From Blastococcus colisei (GTDB lineage: Bacteria; Actinomycetota; Actinomycetes; Mycobacteriales; Geodermatophilaceae), in the NCBI RefSeq assembly GCF_006717095.1, contig NZ_VFQE01000001.1, positions 806,001 to 870,000 of the forward strand: DNA of 64,000 bases, in the 5' to 3' direction. The notes beneath the pieces are model-generated. The model searched no databases, was not told the DNA's origin, and saw only the letters and a program-made list of their open reading frames with translations. Position 1 is the first letter of the stretch; each line of letters begins with the position of its first letter. Below are positions 45,599 to 54,268 of the stretch, in pieces. The position numbers and the translations under genes were made by a program.

Positions 45599-46594
45599 TC
45601 AGTCCACCGTGACGTAGTCGGGGCCGGAGTAGTGGCCGGTGCGCAGCTTCTGCCGCTGCAGCAGGAGGTCGTTGAGCAGGCTGGAGGCGCCGAAGCGGAA
45701 CCAGTCGGGGTCCAGCCAGTCAGGGCCGACAGTCTCGTTGATCAGCACCAGGTGCTTGATCGCGTCCTTCGTCGTCCGGATGCCGCCGGCGGGCTTGAAC
45801 CCGATCTGGCGGCCGGTCGCGGCGCGGAAGTCGCGGACCGCCTCGAGCATCACGAGGCTCACCGGGAGGGTCGCGGCCGGGTTGACCTTGCCGGTGGAGG
45901 TCTTGATGAAGTCGCCGCCGGCGAGCATGGCGATCCACGAGGCGCGGCGGACGTTGTCCAGCGTGACCAGCTCACCGGTCTCGAGGATGACCTTGAGGTG
46001 TGCCTCTCCGCAGGCCTCCTTGACGGCGACGATCTCCTCGTAGACGTCGAGGTAGCGGCCGGCGAGGAAGGCGCCGCGGTCGACGACCATGTCGATCTCG
46101 TCGGCGCCGTTGGCCACGGCGTCCTCCACGTCGGCGATCTTCACCGCGCGGCTGGCGCGGCCACTGGGGAACGCGGTGGCGACCGCCGCGACGTGGATGC
46201 CGCTGTCGCCGAGCGCCTCGCGCGCGACGCCGGCGAGGTCGCCGTAGACGCAGACGGCCGCGACCTGCGGGCAGGCGGGGTCGCCCGGGTCGGGACGGCG
46301 GGCCTTGGCGGCCAGCGATCGCACCTTGCCGGGGGTGTCGGCGCCCTCGAGCGTGGTGAGGTCGACCATCGCGATCGCGGTGTCGATGGCCCAGGCCTTC
46401 GAGGTGGTCTTGATCGACCGGGTGCCCAGCATCGCGACGCGACCCTCGGCGCCCACCTGGTCGACGCCCGGCAGGCCGTGCAGGAAGGCACGGAACGCCG
46501 AGTCGGAGCGCGTCACGTCGTCGTACGGCGGGAGCGGCGTCATCAACGCGCGCGCGCCGTCGGGCAGCGCGTCGGGGTCGAGCACGTGGGTCAT
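45599..46594 (-). CDS. deoC: Deoxyribose-phosphate aldolase
   Basis: Cleaves 2-deoxyribose-5-phosphate into acetaldehyde and glyceraldehyde-3-phosphate. The 331-residue protein is a longer DeoC type with the TIM-barrel active-site lysine in F-I-K-T-S-T-G-K and the second lysine in G-F-K-P-A-G-G-I-R-T. A-V-C-V-Y-G-D and V-I-L-E-T-G-E-L flank the barrel. ATG 46594 has GGGGAG about ten bases upstream; ATG 46603 is too close to that site. It heads a three-gene unit with the two ALDH-type genes and completes deoxynucleoside breakdown started by Cdd, DeoA, Add and PunA. Confidence 0.92.
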   Translation of the reverse strand: MTHVLDPDALPDGARALMTPLPPYDDVTRSDSAFRAFLHGLPGVDQVGAEGRVAMLGTRSIKTTSKAWAIDTAIAMVDLTTLEGADTPGKVRSLAAKARRPDPGDPACPQVAAVCVYGDLAGVAREALGDSGIHVAAVATAFPSGRASRAVKIADVEDAVANGADEIDMVVDRGAFLAGRYLDVYEEIVAVKEACGEAHLKVILETGELVTLDNVRRASWIAMLAGGDFIKTSTGKVNPAATLPVSLVMLEAVRDFRAATGRQIGFKPAGGIRTTKDAIKHLVLINETVGPDWLDPDWFRFGASSLLNDLLLQRQKLRTGHYSGPDYVTVD

Positions 46595-46759
46595 GCGCGC
46601 CATTCTCCCCTGCCGGGGGTTCGTGATCCGAACCTGCAGCCCCGATGGGGTGGGGCGTCGATTGCGCTCGTACTCCGGGGAGTGGGTCAAGGGGCTGACG
46701 CCATCTGTGTACAGCGCCTTGACCTGGGGATTCATGCTGCGATAGCCGCTGTGGCGCGA

Positions 46760-46765
46760 TAGACT
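46760..46765 (+). promoter_or_regulatory. -10 box upstream of the DUF222/HNH gene
   Basis: TAGACT lies 33 bases before the GTG at 46799, so this transcript would have a short leader with the GGGAGG site rather than being leaderless. Confidence 0.4.
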
Positions 46766-46798
46766 TCGAACACTTGATCGAGCGGTGTGGGAGGTGTC

Positions 46799-48031
46799 GT
46801 GGGCGAGCTGGCATCGGCGCTGGACGCCCTCGCCGCCGAGGACCTGCATGCCATGGTTGCGCCCCAGCTGCTGGACCGGAGCGCGGAGCTGGTGCGGGCG
46901 CGGAACCGGATCGACGCCGAGCTGGCGCGCACGGTGCGGGTGGCCGACCTGACGCAGGCGCCGGAGCACGACGGGTTGAAGACGATGCGGTCGTGGTTGC
47001 GCGGGCATGCTCGCCTCTCGCCGTCCGCGGCCGGTCAGCTCGTGCGCAACGGGCGGGTGCTGGAGCATCTGCCTGCGGTGGCGGCCGGCTGCGCTGCCGG
47101 TGAGATCACCGCCGAGCAGGTGTCGGTGCTCGCCCCGGTGGTGTCGCCGGAGAACGTGGCGGCGGCCGCCGAGCAGGGTGTGGACCTGGCCGAGGTCGAT
47201 GCGGTGCTCGCGGAGACGGCTGCCACCCGCCAGCACGCGCACCTGGGTCGGGTGGTGCACCACTATCTGGAGCGACTCGACCCCGACGGCAGCGAGCCCG
47301 ATCCGACCGAGCAGCGCTCGCTGCGGATGACGAAGCACTCCGACGGCAGCCTGAGTGGCGCTTTCGACCTCGACGCGGTCGGCGGGGAGAAGGTGCAGTC
47401 GGTGCTCGAGTCGTTCGTGCAGGCCAACCGGCCCGCCGGCGACCTGCGCACCCGCGCCCAGCAGCTCGGTGATGCGCTGGTGCAGTGGGCCGACGTCACC
47501 CTCGCCTCGGGCCAGGCGCCGATCATGCGCACGGTCAAGCCGCACGTCATCGTCCTGATCGACGTCGAGGACCTGGCCGACCCGGCCACCGGCCCCGGTG
47601 CGGGCGAGATGGGGTTCGGCGCCGTCATCTCCGCCGCCCGGGCCCGCTGGCTGGCCTGCGACGGCACCATCAGCAGGGTCGTCATGGGGCCCGACGGCGA
47701 GGTCCTGGATCACGGGCGGACCAAGCGGATCGTCCCGCCGGGCCTGCGCCGGGCCGTGGAGGTGCAGGAGCGGCACTGCGTGTTCGCCGGCTGCGAGGCG
47801 CCGACCCACTGGTGCGACGTCCACCATGTCCAGGAGTGGGTGCTCCACGAGGGCCCGACCAGCCTGGAGAACTCCGCGCTGCTCTGCGAACGTCACCACA
47901 CCAAGGTGCACCACGGCTTCCGGGTCGAACGACAACCCGACGGCCGATGGCGCACCTGGCGACCCGACGGCACCGAGATCCTCGTGCTCCAGCGCATCAC
48001 CGGCGGGACGGAGCGCGCCCGTACGGGCTGA
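46799..48031 (+). CDS. DUF222 domain protein with C-terminal HNH endonuclease motif
   Basis: A 410-residue protein of the family that includes the mycobacterial 13E12 repeat proteins, usually multicopy in actinobacteria. The N-terminal ~290 residues are the helical DUF222 region (A-L-D-A-L-A-A-E-D-L start, L-S-P-S-A-A-G-Q-L-V). The C-terminus has an HNH nuclease core: C-V-F-A-G-C-E-A-P, the C-D-V-H-H-V first histidines, N-S-A-L-L-C and the C-x-x-H-H end. All nuclease residues look intact. GTG 46799 is preceded by GGGAGG. Its target is unknown. No flanking repeats or target duplications mark it as a mobile insertion here. Confidence 0.85.
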   Translation: MGELASALDALAAEDLHAMVAPQLLDRSAELVRARNRIDAELARTVRVADLTQAPEHDGLKTMRSWLRGHARLSPSAAGQLVRNGRVLEHLPAVAAGCAAGEITAEQVSVLAPVVSPENVAAAAEQGVDLAEVDAVLAETAATRQHAHLGRVVHHYLERLDPDGSEPDPTEQRSLRMTKHSDGSLSGAFDLDAVGGEKVQSVLESFVQANRPAGDLRTRAQQLGDALVQWADVTLASGQAPIMRTVKPHVIVLIDVEDLADPATGPGAGEMGFGAVISAARARWLACDGTISRVVMGPDGEVLDHGRTKRIVPPGLRRAVEVQERHCVFAGCEAPTHWCDVHHVQEWVLHEGPTSLENSALLCERHHTKVHHGFRVERQPDGRWRTWRPDGTEILVLQRITGGTERARTG

Positions 48032-48084
48032 GCGGGCTCCACCACGGAAGCGAGCGGGCGCGGACCGGGCGTGTGTGCTGCCGA

Positions 48085-48090
48085 TACGGT
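48085..48090 (+). promoter_or_regulatory. -10 box of the leaderless upp promoter
   Basis: TACGGT fits TANNNT and ends seven bases before the GTG at 48098. Confidence 0.6.
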
Positions 48091-48097
48091 GTGCCGC

Positions 48098-48721
48098 GTG
48101 CAGCTCACCGTCGTCGACCACCCGTTGGCCCGTGCCCGTCTGACCAGGATGCGCGACGAGCGGACGGACAACGCCATGTTCCGCGCCGCCCTGCGCGAGC
48201 TCACGCAGATGCTGGTCTACGAGGCGACCCGCGATCTGGCCATCGCCGAGGAGCCGATCCAGACGCCGGTCGTCGCGACGACCGGCTTCCGGCTGGCCGC
48301 ACCCCCGTTGATCGTGCCGGTCCTGCGGGCCGGCCTCGGGATGGCCGACACCGCGCACGGGATGCTGCCGGAGTCGCAGATGGGCTTCGTCGGCCTGGCC
48401 CGCAACGAGGAGACCTTCCAGCCGGAGGCCTACATGGCGTCGTTGCCGGCGTCCCTGGTCGACCGCGAGGTCTTCGTCCTCGACCCGATGCTGGCCACGG
48501 GCGGCTCGCTCGTGCACTGCTGCGGTCTGCTCACTGCCCGCGGCGCCACGTCGATCACCGTCCTGTGCGCGCTGGCCGCGCCGGAGGGCATCCAGCGGCT
48601 GGAGGAGAGCGGGCTGCCGCTGCGGGTGTTCACCGCCAGCGTGGACGAGGGGCTCAACGACAAGGCCTACATCGTCCCCGGCCTGGGCGACGCGGGCGAC
48701 CGCCAGTTCGGCGCGGTCTGA
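48098..48721 (+). CDS. upp: Uracil phosphoribosyltransferase
   Basis: Salvages uracil to UMP using PRPP. At 207 residues it is a standard bacterial UPRTase, with the [15 protein letters not shown] segment, the PRPP loop [11 protein letters not shown] (near residue 130) and the uracil-binding [11 protein letters not shown] near the C-terminus. The GTG is supported by a -10 box. It uses uracil freed by the pyrimidine phosphorylase. The oxidoreductase gene starts two bases after its stop codon. Confidence 0.95.
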   Translation: MQLTVVDHPLARARLTRMRDERTDNAMFRAALRELTQMLVYEATRDLAIAEEPIQTPVVATTGFRLAAPPLIVPVLRAGLGMADTAHGMLPESQMGFVGLARNEETFQPEAYMASLPASLVDREVFVLDPMLATGGSLVHCCGLLTARGATSITVLCALAAPEGIQRLEESGLPLRVFTASVDEGLNDKAYIVPGLGDAGDRQFGAV

Positions 48722-48723
48722 CC

Positions 48724-49614
48724 GTGCGCTTCGGCGTCCTGGGCACCGGCTTCTGGGCCAAGGAGATCCACGCCTCGGCGCTCGCGGCGCATCCGGCCGC
48801 CGAACTGGTCGGCATCTGGGGTCGTGACGTCGCGAAGGCGGAGGCCGTGGGCGCGGAGTTCGACGTCCCCGGGTTTGCCCACGTCGACGAGCTGCTGGCG
48901 CAGGTGGACGCCGTCAGCATCGCGCTGCCGCCGGACGTGCAGGCGCCGCTGGCCGAGCGCGCTGCCAGGGCGGGCAAGCACCTGCTGCTGGAGAAGCCGA
49001 TCGCCCTCGACGTCGAGGGCGCCGACCGAGTGGTGGCCGCCGTCCGGGATGCCGGCGTCGCGTCGGTCGTGTTCTTCACCTTCCGGTTCCGTCCGGCGAC
49101 GGCGACCTGGCTCGAGCAGGCGGCCCGGACGACGCCGGCCGGTGGGCACGGGTCGTGGCTGTCGTCGCTCGCCGGCTCGCCGTTCGACTCCTCGCCGTGG
49201 CGCAAGGACCGCGGGGCGCTGTGGGACATCGGCCCGCACGCGCTCTCGCTGCTCGTGCCCGCGCTCGGCCCGGTGGTCGCCGTGCAGGCCGGCGCGGGGC
49301 TGGGGGACACCGTGCACCTGGTGCTCACGCACGAGTCCGGCGTGGCATCGACGGTCACGGTGTCGCACACGGTGGCCCCGATGTCGGTGGGCAACGAGTT
49401 CTTCGTCCACGGGGACGCCGGTCGGCTCGTGCTGCTGCCGGAGGACGGGGTGGCGCCGGAGGCCTTCGCGGTGGCCGTCGACGAGCTGATGCAGGCCGCG
49501 GTCGCCGGTGGCACGCACCCGTGCGACGTCGGCTTCGGGCGGGACGTCGTCGCCGTGCTCGCGGCGGCCGCACGCGCGCTGGACTCCGGCTGCCGGGAGC
49601 CGGTCGGCCGGTGA
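48724..49614 (+). CDS. Gfo/Idh/MocA-family oxidoreductase
   Basis: A 296-residue NAD(P)-dependent dehydrogenase of unknown substrate. The N-terminal Rossmann fold has V-L-G-T-G-F-W-A-K and, near residue 90, the family's E-K-P motif (L-L-L-E-K-P-I-A-L), whose lysine is catalytic. The C-terminal substrate domain contains W-R-K-D-R-G-A-L-W-D-I-G-P-H-A, with the conserved Asp and His. GTG 48724 lies two bases after the upp stop, so it is likely co-transcribed with upp; a link to pyrimidine salvage is not evident. Confidence 0.85.
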   Translation: MRFGVLGTGFWAKEIHASALAAHPAAELVGIWGRDVAKAEAVGAEFDVPGFAHVDELLAQVDAVSIALPPDVQAPLAERAARAGKHLLLEKPIALDVEGADRVVAAVRDAGVASVVFFTFRFRPATATWLEQAARTTPAGGHGSWLSSLAGSPFDSSPWRKDRGALWDIGPHALSLLVPALGPVVAVQAGAGLGDTVHLVLTHESGVASTVTVSHTVAPMSVGNEFFVHGDAGRLVLLPEDGVAPEAFAVAVDELMQAAVAGGTHPCDVGFGRDVVAVLAAAARALDSGCREPVGR

Positions 49615-49707
49615 CCACCGCGACGGCGCAGCGGACGAGGAGGACGGGGCTCCCGCGGTCCAACCGGTTCGGCCCATCACCCCACTGACGCCCGGCGGGC
49701 GCCCGGC

Positions 49708-50271
49708 TCAGCGGGCGCGCTCGTGCCGCAGCAGGACGACGCCGTTGCCGAAGGTCCGCGCCTCGACCAATCGCAGGTCGGTCGGTGCACCCGACGGCCC
49801 GAAGAGCTGCCGCCCACGGCCGAGCAGCACCGGGTTCACGAAGAGCCGGTACTCGTCGATCAGGTCGTGCCGCCGGAAGGTCGCGGCGAGGTCGGCGCCG
49901 CCCAGCACCATGTCGCCTCCGGGCCGGTCCTTGAGCGCACGGATCTCGGCCGGGTCGACCTCGTTCCGCACCTCGGTGGCCCAGTCGACACGGTCCAGCG
50001 TCCGCGAGAAGACGATCTTGGGCATGTCCCGCCAGATACCGGCGAACTCCTTCATCGGCGCGGAGACCTCCGGGTCCTGGTCGGCCGTGGGCCAGAACGC
50101 CGCCATGAGCTCCTGGGTGACCCGTCCCTCGAGGAACGTGCTCGCGGTCGCGAGCTGCTCGTTGACGTAGGTGTGCAGCTCGTCGTCGACCCGGTGCCAG
50201 CTGATGTCGTGGTCCGGCCCCTCGAAGAAGCCGTCGAGCGACACCGACATGTGCACGATGATCTTCCGCAT
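49708..50271 (-). CDS. Dihydrofolate reductase-family (RibD C-terminal-like) protein
   Basis: A 187-residue protein of the RibD_C/DHFR-like superfamily. It starts M-R-K-I-I-V-H-M-S-V-S-L-D-G-F-F-E-G-P, has a G-R-V-T-Q-E-L segment, G-G-D-M-V-L-G-G-A-D (cofactor glycines, near residue 117) and the typical D-E-Y-R-L-F-V-N-P-V-L-L-G-R-G-R-Q-L-F end. Members reduce NADPH-dependent substrates, but most of this YyaP/YwjB-like group have no proven one. It is not a folate gene replacement for the missing folD. The gap before it on the plus strand (49615-49707) shows only a small GC-rich dyad. Confidence 0.85.
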   Translation of the reverse strand: MRKIIVHMSVSLDGFFEGPDHDISWHRVDDELHTYVNEQLATASTFLEGRVTQELMAAFWPTADQDPEVSAPMKEFAGIWRDMPKIVFSRTLDRVDWATEVRNEVDPAEIRALKDRPGGDMVLGGADLAATFRRHDLIDEYRLFVNPVLLGRGRQLFGPSGAPTDLRLVEARTFGNGVVLLRHERAR

Positions 50272-50452
50272 CGAATCTCCTCCAGGTGGTTCGGCCGTCG
50301 CCCTGTCATCAAGGAGGACCGCTCCGGCGGGCGGAACTCATCGGCGTCCAGCGGCTCACCCGACCGGGTGGTTTCGACGCTGGCCGGTCGCCCCAGGTCC
50401 ACCAGAACCGCACAGTCCACGTCGCAGCGGTCGACGAGCGGATGGAGTGGGC

Positions 50453-50860
50453 GTGACGGTGGGGCAGTGGTACGTACGACGTGGTCGGATCTCGCGACGG
50501 GTCTTCTGGCTGCACTATTTCCTGCCGATCCTCGGTGCCCAGATCGCAGCCGGCATCCTCGACCTCGTCCTCGGGTTCGCGAGCACCAGGCCCGAGAGCG
50601 GTGAGGGCTTCGTCTTCTCGACGACGTCCGGGCCGATCGGGCTCGTCGTCGCCCTCGCCCTGCTCGTGCCGAGCGTCGCCTCGCAGGTGACCCGGCTGCA
50701 CGACCGTGGCCACTCGGCCTGGTGGCTGTTGTGGGTCTTCCTGCCGATCGTCGGCGTGATCCTCCTCATCGTCCAGACCGGTTTCCTCCGTGGCGATGCC
50801 GGCCCCAACCAGTACGGGCCGGCCCCCGACCGTCCGGTGCGCGACCCGATCGACGCCTGA
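50453..50860 (+). CDS. DUF805 membrane protein
   Basis: A 135-residue protein with the DUF805 pattern: an N-terminal F/Y-x-R-x-R-I-S-R-R-x-F-W segment, three or four helices (near residues 20-42, 58-78 and 92-115), and R-L-H-D-R-G-H-S-A-W-W between helices, a hallmark of the family. Function is unknown. GTG 50453 has GGAG seven bases upstream. It is divergent from the RibD-like gene and convergent with the phosphomutase gene. Confidence 0.85.
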   Translation: MTVGQWYVRRGRISRRVFWLHYFLPILGAQIAAGILDLVLGFASTRPESGEGFVFSTTSGPIGLVVALALLVPSVASQVTRLHDRGHSAWWLLWVFLPIVGVILLIVQTGFLRGDAGPNQYGPAPDRPVRDPIDA

Positions 50861-50879
50861 TCCCGCGCGGCTCGGCGGC

Positions 50880-52505
50880 TCAGAGACCCAGCGCCGCCGA
50901 CATCTCCGCGCGCAGCTGGTCCAGCTCGTCCTCACCCCGCCCACGGGCGGCGATCAGCCCGGCGTCCTCGTGCACCGGGACCACGGTCTCCAGGTAGGCC
51001 TTGAGCTTCGGCTCGGTGCCGCTGGGCCGCACGATCACGCGGACGCCGTCGCCGAGCAGCCGTACCGCGTCGACCGGAGGGTCCTCCAGCGCCAGGTCGG
51101 CGTAGCCCACCGGGCGGCCGAGCAGGGTCGCCGGCGGCCGGGCGCGCAGCCGCGTCATCGCATCCGAGATCAGCGACAGGTCCTCGACCCGCGCCGACAG
51201 CTGGCCGGTCACGAACAGCCCGTGCTCGCCCGCCAGCTCGTCCAGCCGGTCCAGCAGCGTGCGCCCGTCGGACTTCAGCTCGGCCGCCAGGAGCGCGACG
51301 GCCAGGGCGGCCGAGATCCCGTCCTTGTCGCGGGCCACCGACGGGGTGACGGCGTAGCCCAGCGCCTCCTCGTACCCGTAGACCAGCGGCGCCTCGTCCG
51401 ACCCGGCGCGGATGATCCACTTGAACCCGGTCGGCGTCTCCGCCGACGGCTGCCCGGCGGACTGTGCGATGACGTGCATCAGCGAGCCGCTCACCAGCGA
51501 CGACGCGTACGTCCCGCGCGCGCCACGCCGCAGCAGCCAGTCGGCCAGCAGCGCACCGACCTCGTCACCGGTCAGCTGACGGCCGCCGCAGACCACTGCG
51601 CACCGGTCGGCGTCGGGGTCCTCCGCGATCGCGAGGTCGGCCTCGATCCGCGCGGCCAGTGCCTTCAGCAGGTCGGTGGCGCCCGGCTCCTCCGGGTTGG
51701 GGAAGGAGACGGTCCGGAACGTCGGGTCGGGAGAGTCCTGCTCCGGCACGGTCACCGGCTCCGCGAGCCCGGCGGCGGTGAACACCGCCCGTGTCGTCCC
51801 CGCGCCCACGCCGTGCATGGCGGTGTACGCGACCGTGAGGTTTCCCCGGGCCGGTACGCGCGCCGGCTGGAGCGCCTCGACGACCGCGGTCACGTAGTCG
51901 TCCCGGACGTCGTCGCCCAGGGTCAGCCACTCGTCGGACAGCGGCACGTCCCGTGCCGGTCCGACCGCCGCGATCGCGGACTCGATCTGCCGGTCGGCCG
52001 GCGGCACGAGCTGTGCGCCGTCGCCGAGGTAGACCTTGTAGCCGTTGTCGTCGGGCGGGTTGTGGCTGGCCGTCACCATGACGCCGGCCACGCACGCGAG
52101 GTGCCGGACGGCGAAGCAGAGGACCGGCGTGGGCAGTGCCCTGGGCAGCACCTGCACCGCGAACCCCGCACCCGCCAGGACCGCGGCGGAGAGTCGCGCG
52201 AACTCGTCGGACCGGCGGCGCGCGTCGTAGCCGATGACCACGCCGCCACCCGCGTGCCCGGACTCGGTGAGGTGGCGGGCCAGACCCGCAGCGGCCCGGG
52301 TGACCACGGCGGCGTTCATCCCGGCCGGCCCGGCACGCAGCGGACCCCGCAGCCCCGCCGTCCCGAACGTCAGCGGACCCGAGAAGCGACGGGCCAGCTC
52401 CTCGAGGTTCGCGGCCTCGATCAGCGCCTCGATCTCCGCGCGGTCCCCGGCGTGCGGATCGGCGTCGGCCCAGGCCCGGGCGGTGGTGAGCAGGTCGTCG
52501 CTCAT
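50880..52505 (-). CDS. pmmB: Phosphohexomutase-superfamily enzyme, PGM2/phosphopentomutase-like (PmmB)
   Basis: A 541-residue alpha-D-phosphohexomutase. It has F-G-T-A-G-L-R-G near residue 45, the phosphoserine loop V-T-A-S-H-N-P-P-D-D-N-G-Y-K, Mg-binding D-P-D-A-D-R, the sugar loop Y-E-E-A-L-G-Y and the C-terminal phosphate loop R-P-S-G-T-E-P-K. The T-G-F-K-W and D-K-D-G-I-S-A-A stretches and overall length recall the PGM2/phosphopentomutase branch more than classical PMM. Placed downstream of punA, and equivalent to Rv3308 next to deoD, it could interconvert (deoxy)ribose-1- and -5-phosphate; no DeoB-type mutase is seen in the window. The ATG overlaps the stop of the dehydrogenase gene. Confidence 0.85.
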   Translation of the reverse strand: MSDDLLTTARAWADADPHAGDRAEIEALIEAANLEELARRFSGPLTFGTAGLRGPLRAGPAGMNAAVVTRAAAGLARHLTESGHAGGGVVIGYDARRRSDEFARLSAAVLAGAGFAVQVLPRALPTPVLCFAVRHLACVAGVMVTASHNPPDDNGYKVYLGDGAQLVPPADRQIESAIAAVGPARDVPLSDEWLTLGDDVRDDYVTAVVEALQPARVPARGNLTVAYTAMHGVGAGTTRAVFTAAGLAEPVTVPEQDSPDPTFRTVSFPNPEEPGATDLLKALAARIEADLAIAEDPDADRCAVVCGGRQLTGDEVGALLADWLLRRGARGTYASSLVSGSLMHVIAQSAGQPSAETPTGFKWIIRAGSDEAPLVYGYEEALGYAVTPSVARDKDGISAALAVALLAAELKSDGRTLLDRLDELAGEHGLFVTGQLSARVEDLSLISDAMTRLRARPPATLLGRPVGYADLALEDPPVDAVRLLGDGVRVIVRPSGTEPKLKAYLETVVPVHEDAGLIAARGRGEDELDQLRAEMSAALGL

Positions 52506-53317
52506 GCCTGGAAGTTCTCCGCGTCGAACTCGGCCAGCGTGTACTCGCCGCCGACCCGCGCGTGCACCGGGTCGGCGGGGTCGGGCGTGCCGAGCGCCTC
52601 GATCAAGGCCTCGGCGTAGACCTCGGCGTCGTCCTGCGGCTCGTAGCCGAGCGCGCGGGCCGCGGTGAGGTCCCACCAGTTGCGGGTGTTGGCCGAGACG
52701 CCCCAGATCACCGAGAAGCCGGGGGACGGCGCGGTCAGCGCGGCGTCCACCAGCGACACGGTGTCGGCGGGGGAGAGCCAGGTCGCGAGCTGCCGGGTCG
52801 TCGTCGGCTCCGCGAACGCGCTGCCGATCCGCAGGCACACGACGTCCAGGCCGTACCGGTCGACGTAGAGCGAGCCGAGGGCCTCCATCGCCACCTTGGA
52901 GACGCCGTAGTAGGTGTCCGGCCGCGGCGGGGCGTCGACCTCGCGCAGCAGCCCGCCGTCCGGGCGCGGGGTGTACCCGGTGGCGTGGTTGCTGCTGGCC
53001 AGGACGACACGGGACACACCGGTCAGCCGCGCGGCCTCGAGGGCGCAGAAGGTGCTCTCGATGTTGGTCGACCGGATCGCCGGCCAGGTGGACTCCCCGG
53101 AGATGCCGGCCAGGTGCACCACCGCGGACGCTCCCTCCGTGGCGTCGACCATGGCCACGAGGTCGCCGGCGTCGGCGACGACCTGCTCCTCGCCGGGGCG
53201 GACGTCGGGCAGCGGGACGACGTCCAGGCTGCGCAGCGCCCACCCGCGTTCGGGCAGCCCGCCCCGCAGCACCGTGCCGATGCGGCCGGCCGCGCCGGTG
53301 ACCAGGACCAGGCTCAC
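52502..53317 (-). CDS. NAD-dependent epimerase/uronate dehydrogenase-like SDR
   Basis: A 271-residue extended SDR with V-T-G-A-A-G-R-I-G (cofactor loop), the S-S-N-H-A-T-G-Y segment characteristic of uronate dehydrogenases, and Y-Y-G-V-S-K as the catalytic Y-x-x-x-K (near residue 135). It may oxidise hexuronates or act on another sugar; substrate is inferred only from the S-S-N-H motif. The GTG at 53317 has a strong GAGGAGG site. It overlaps pmmB by four bases, forming punA-SDR-pmmB on the minus strand. Confidence 0.82.
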   Translation of the reverse strand: MSLVLVTGAAGRIGTVLRGGLPERGWALRSLDVVPLPDVRPGEEQVVADAGDLVAMVDATEGASAVVHLAGISGESTWPAIRSTNIESTFCALEAARLTGVSRVVLASSNHATGYTPRPDGGLLREVDAPPRPDTYYGVSKVAMEALGSLYVDRYGLDVVCLRIGSAFAEPTTTRQLATWLSPADTVSLVDAALTAPSPGFSVIWGVSANTRNWWDLTAARALGYEPQDDAEVYAEALIEALGTPDPADPVHARVGGEYTLAEFDAENFQA

Positions 53318-53393
53318 GTGTCCTCCTCGCTGGCGCTCGTCGGCCGCGTTCGCGGGGCTGCTCTGCCTTCTCGTGCGCTCGCGAGCTCGCGCA

Positions 53394-54200
53394 TCACATC
53401 CGCCCGATCAGCTCGACCAGGAAGTTCCCCAGCCGCCCGGCAGCCGCCTTGCCCGCGGCGATGACCTCGTCGGCGTCGAGCTTCTCGCCCGTCACGCCGG
53501 CGGCGGCGTTGGTGACCAGGGACAGGCCGAACACCTCCAGCCCGGCGGCATGGGCGGCGATCGCCTCCAGCGCCGTCGACATGCCGACCAGGTCGGCGCC
53601 CAGCGTGCGCAGCATCCGGATCTCGGCCGGCGTCTCGTAGTGCGGACCGGGCAGAGCGGCGTAGACGCCCTCGCCGAGCGTCGGGTCCAGCTCGCGGGCC
53701 AGGGCCCGCAGGCGGGCGGAGTACAGGTCGGTGAGGTCGACGAAGTGCGCGCCGACGAGCGGTGAGCGCGCGGTGAGGTTCAGGTGATCGCTGATGATCA
53801 CGGCCTGCCCCACGCGGTGGTCCGGCGCCAGGCCGCCCGCTGCATTGGTGAGGACGACGGTCCGCACGCCCGCGGCGGCCGCCGTGCGCACCCCGTGCAC
53901 CACCGGGTCGACGCCGCGGCCCTCGTAGAAGTGGGTGCGGCCGAGGAAGAGCAGCACGCCGCGGTCACCGACCCGCACCGACCGGACCTCACCGCCGTGG
54001 CCGACCGCGGTGGGGGCCGCGAACCCGGGCAGGTCCCCGATCGCCACCGAGGCGGAGGCGCGGCCGAAGGCGTCGGCGGCCGGGGCCCAGCCGGAACCCA
54101 TGACCACCGCCACGTCGTGCGGCCCGCCCAGCGCGGCGGTGAGGTCCTTCGCCGCCATGGCGGCGAGGGATGCGGGATCGGTTCCGGGGGCCTGGTTCAC
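53394..54200 (-). CDS. punA: Purine nucleoside phosphorylase
   Basis: Phosphorolysis of (deoxy)inosine and guanosine to base plus (deoxy)ribose-1-phosphate. The 268-residue trimeric-type (PNP/MTAP) enzyme has G-S-G-W near residue 35 (phosphate binding), the phosphate-site histidine in [15 protein letters not shown] and the purine-site G-P-H-Y-E-T-P-A-E and S-L-V-T-N-A-A-A-G. The GTG is supported by a minus-strand TANNNT box. Position before pmmB is the same as deoD-pmmB (Rv3307-Rv3308) in M. tuberculosis. Confidence 0.94.
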   Translation of the reverse strand: MNQAPGTDPASLAAMAAKDLTAALGGPHDVAVVMGSGWAPAADAFGRASASVAIGDLPGFAAPTAVGHGGEVRSVRVGDRGVLLFLGRTHFYEGRGVDPVVHGVRTAAAAGVRTVVLTNAAGGLAPDHRVGQAVIISDHLNLTARSPLVGAHFVDLTDLYSARLRALARELDPTLGEGVYAALPGPHYETPAEIRMLRTLGADLVGMSTALEAIAAHAAGLEVFGLSLVTNAAAGVTGEKLDADEVIAAGKAAAGRLGNFLVELIGRM

Positions 54201-54206
54201 GCACGG

Positions 54207-54212
54207 ACGCTA
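54207..54212 (-). promoter_or_regulatory. -10 box of the leaderless punA promoter
   Basis: TAGCGT on the minus strand ends six bases before the punA GTG at 54200. The divergent GNAT gene begins at 54269, with GACGAT as a possible -10 six bases before its ATG. Confidence 0.55.
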
Positions 54213-54268
54213 ACGCAGACGCGGAAAAGCGGTGTGCGTCCGTCCGGGGCCACGGAGACGATGGGGGC

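Noticed and set aside
46799-48031. DUF222/HNH gene as an insertion sequence or group II intron element
   Set aside because: No terminal inverted repeats, target duplications or intron structure are visible; it has its own promoter-like box and SD.
46595-48517. Extension of deoC to a 972-codon protein starting at 48517
   Set aside because: The frame is open only because it is antisense to the DUF222/HNH gene; DeoC homology and a ribosome binding site begin at 46594.
49708-50271. The DHFR-family gene as a folate enzyme compensating for lost folD
   Set aside because: It is of the RibD_C/YyaP-like group, which is not known to make 10-formyl-THF; the shared name is only a fold label.
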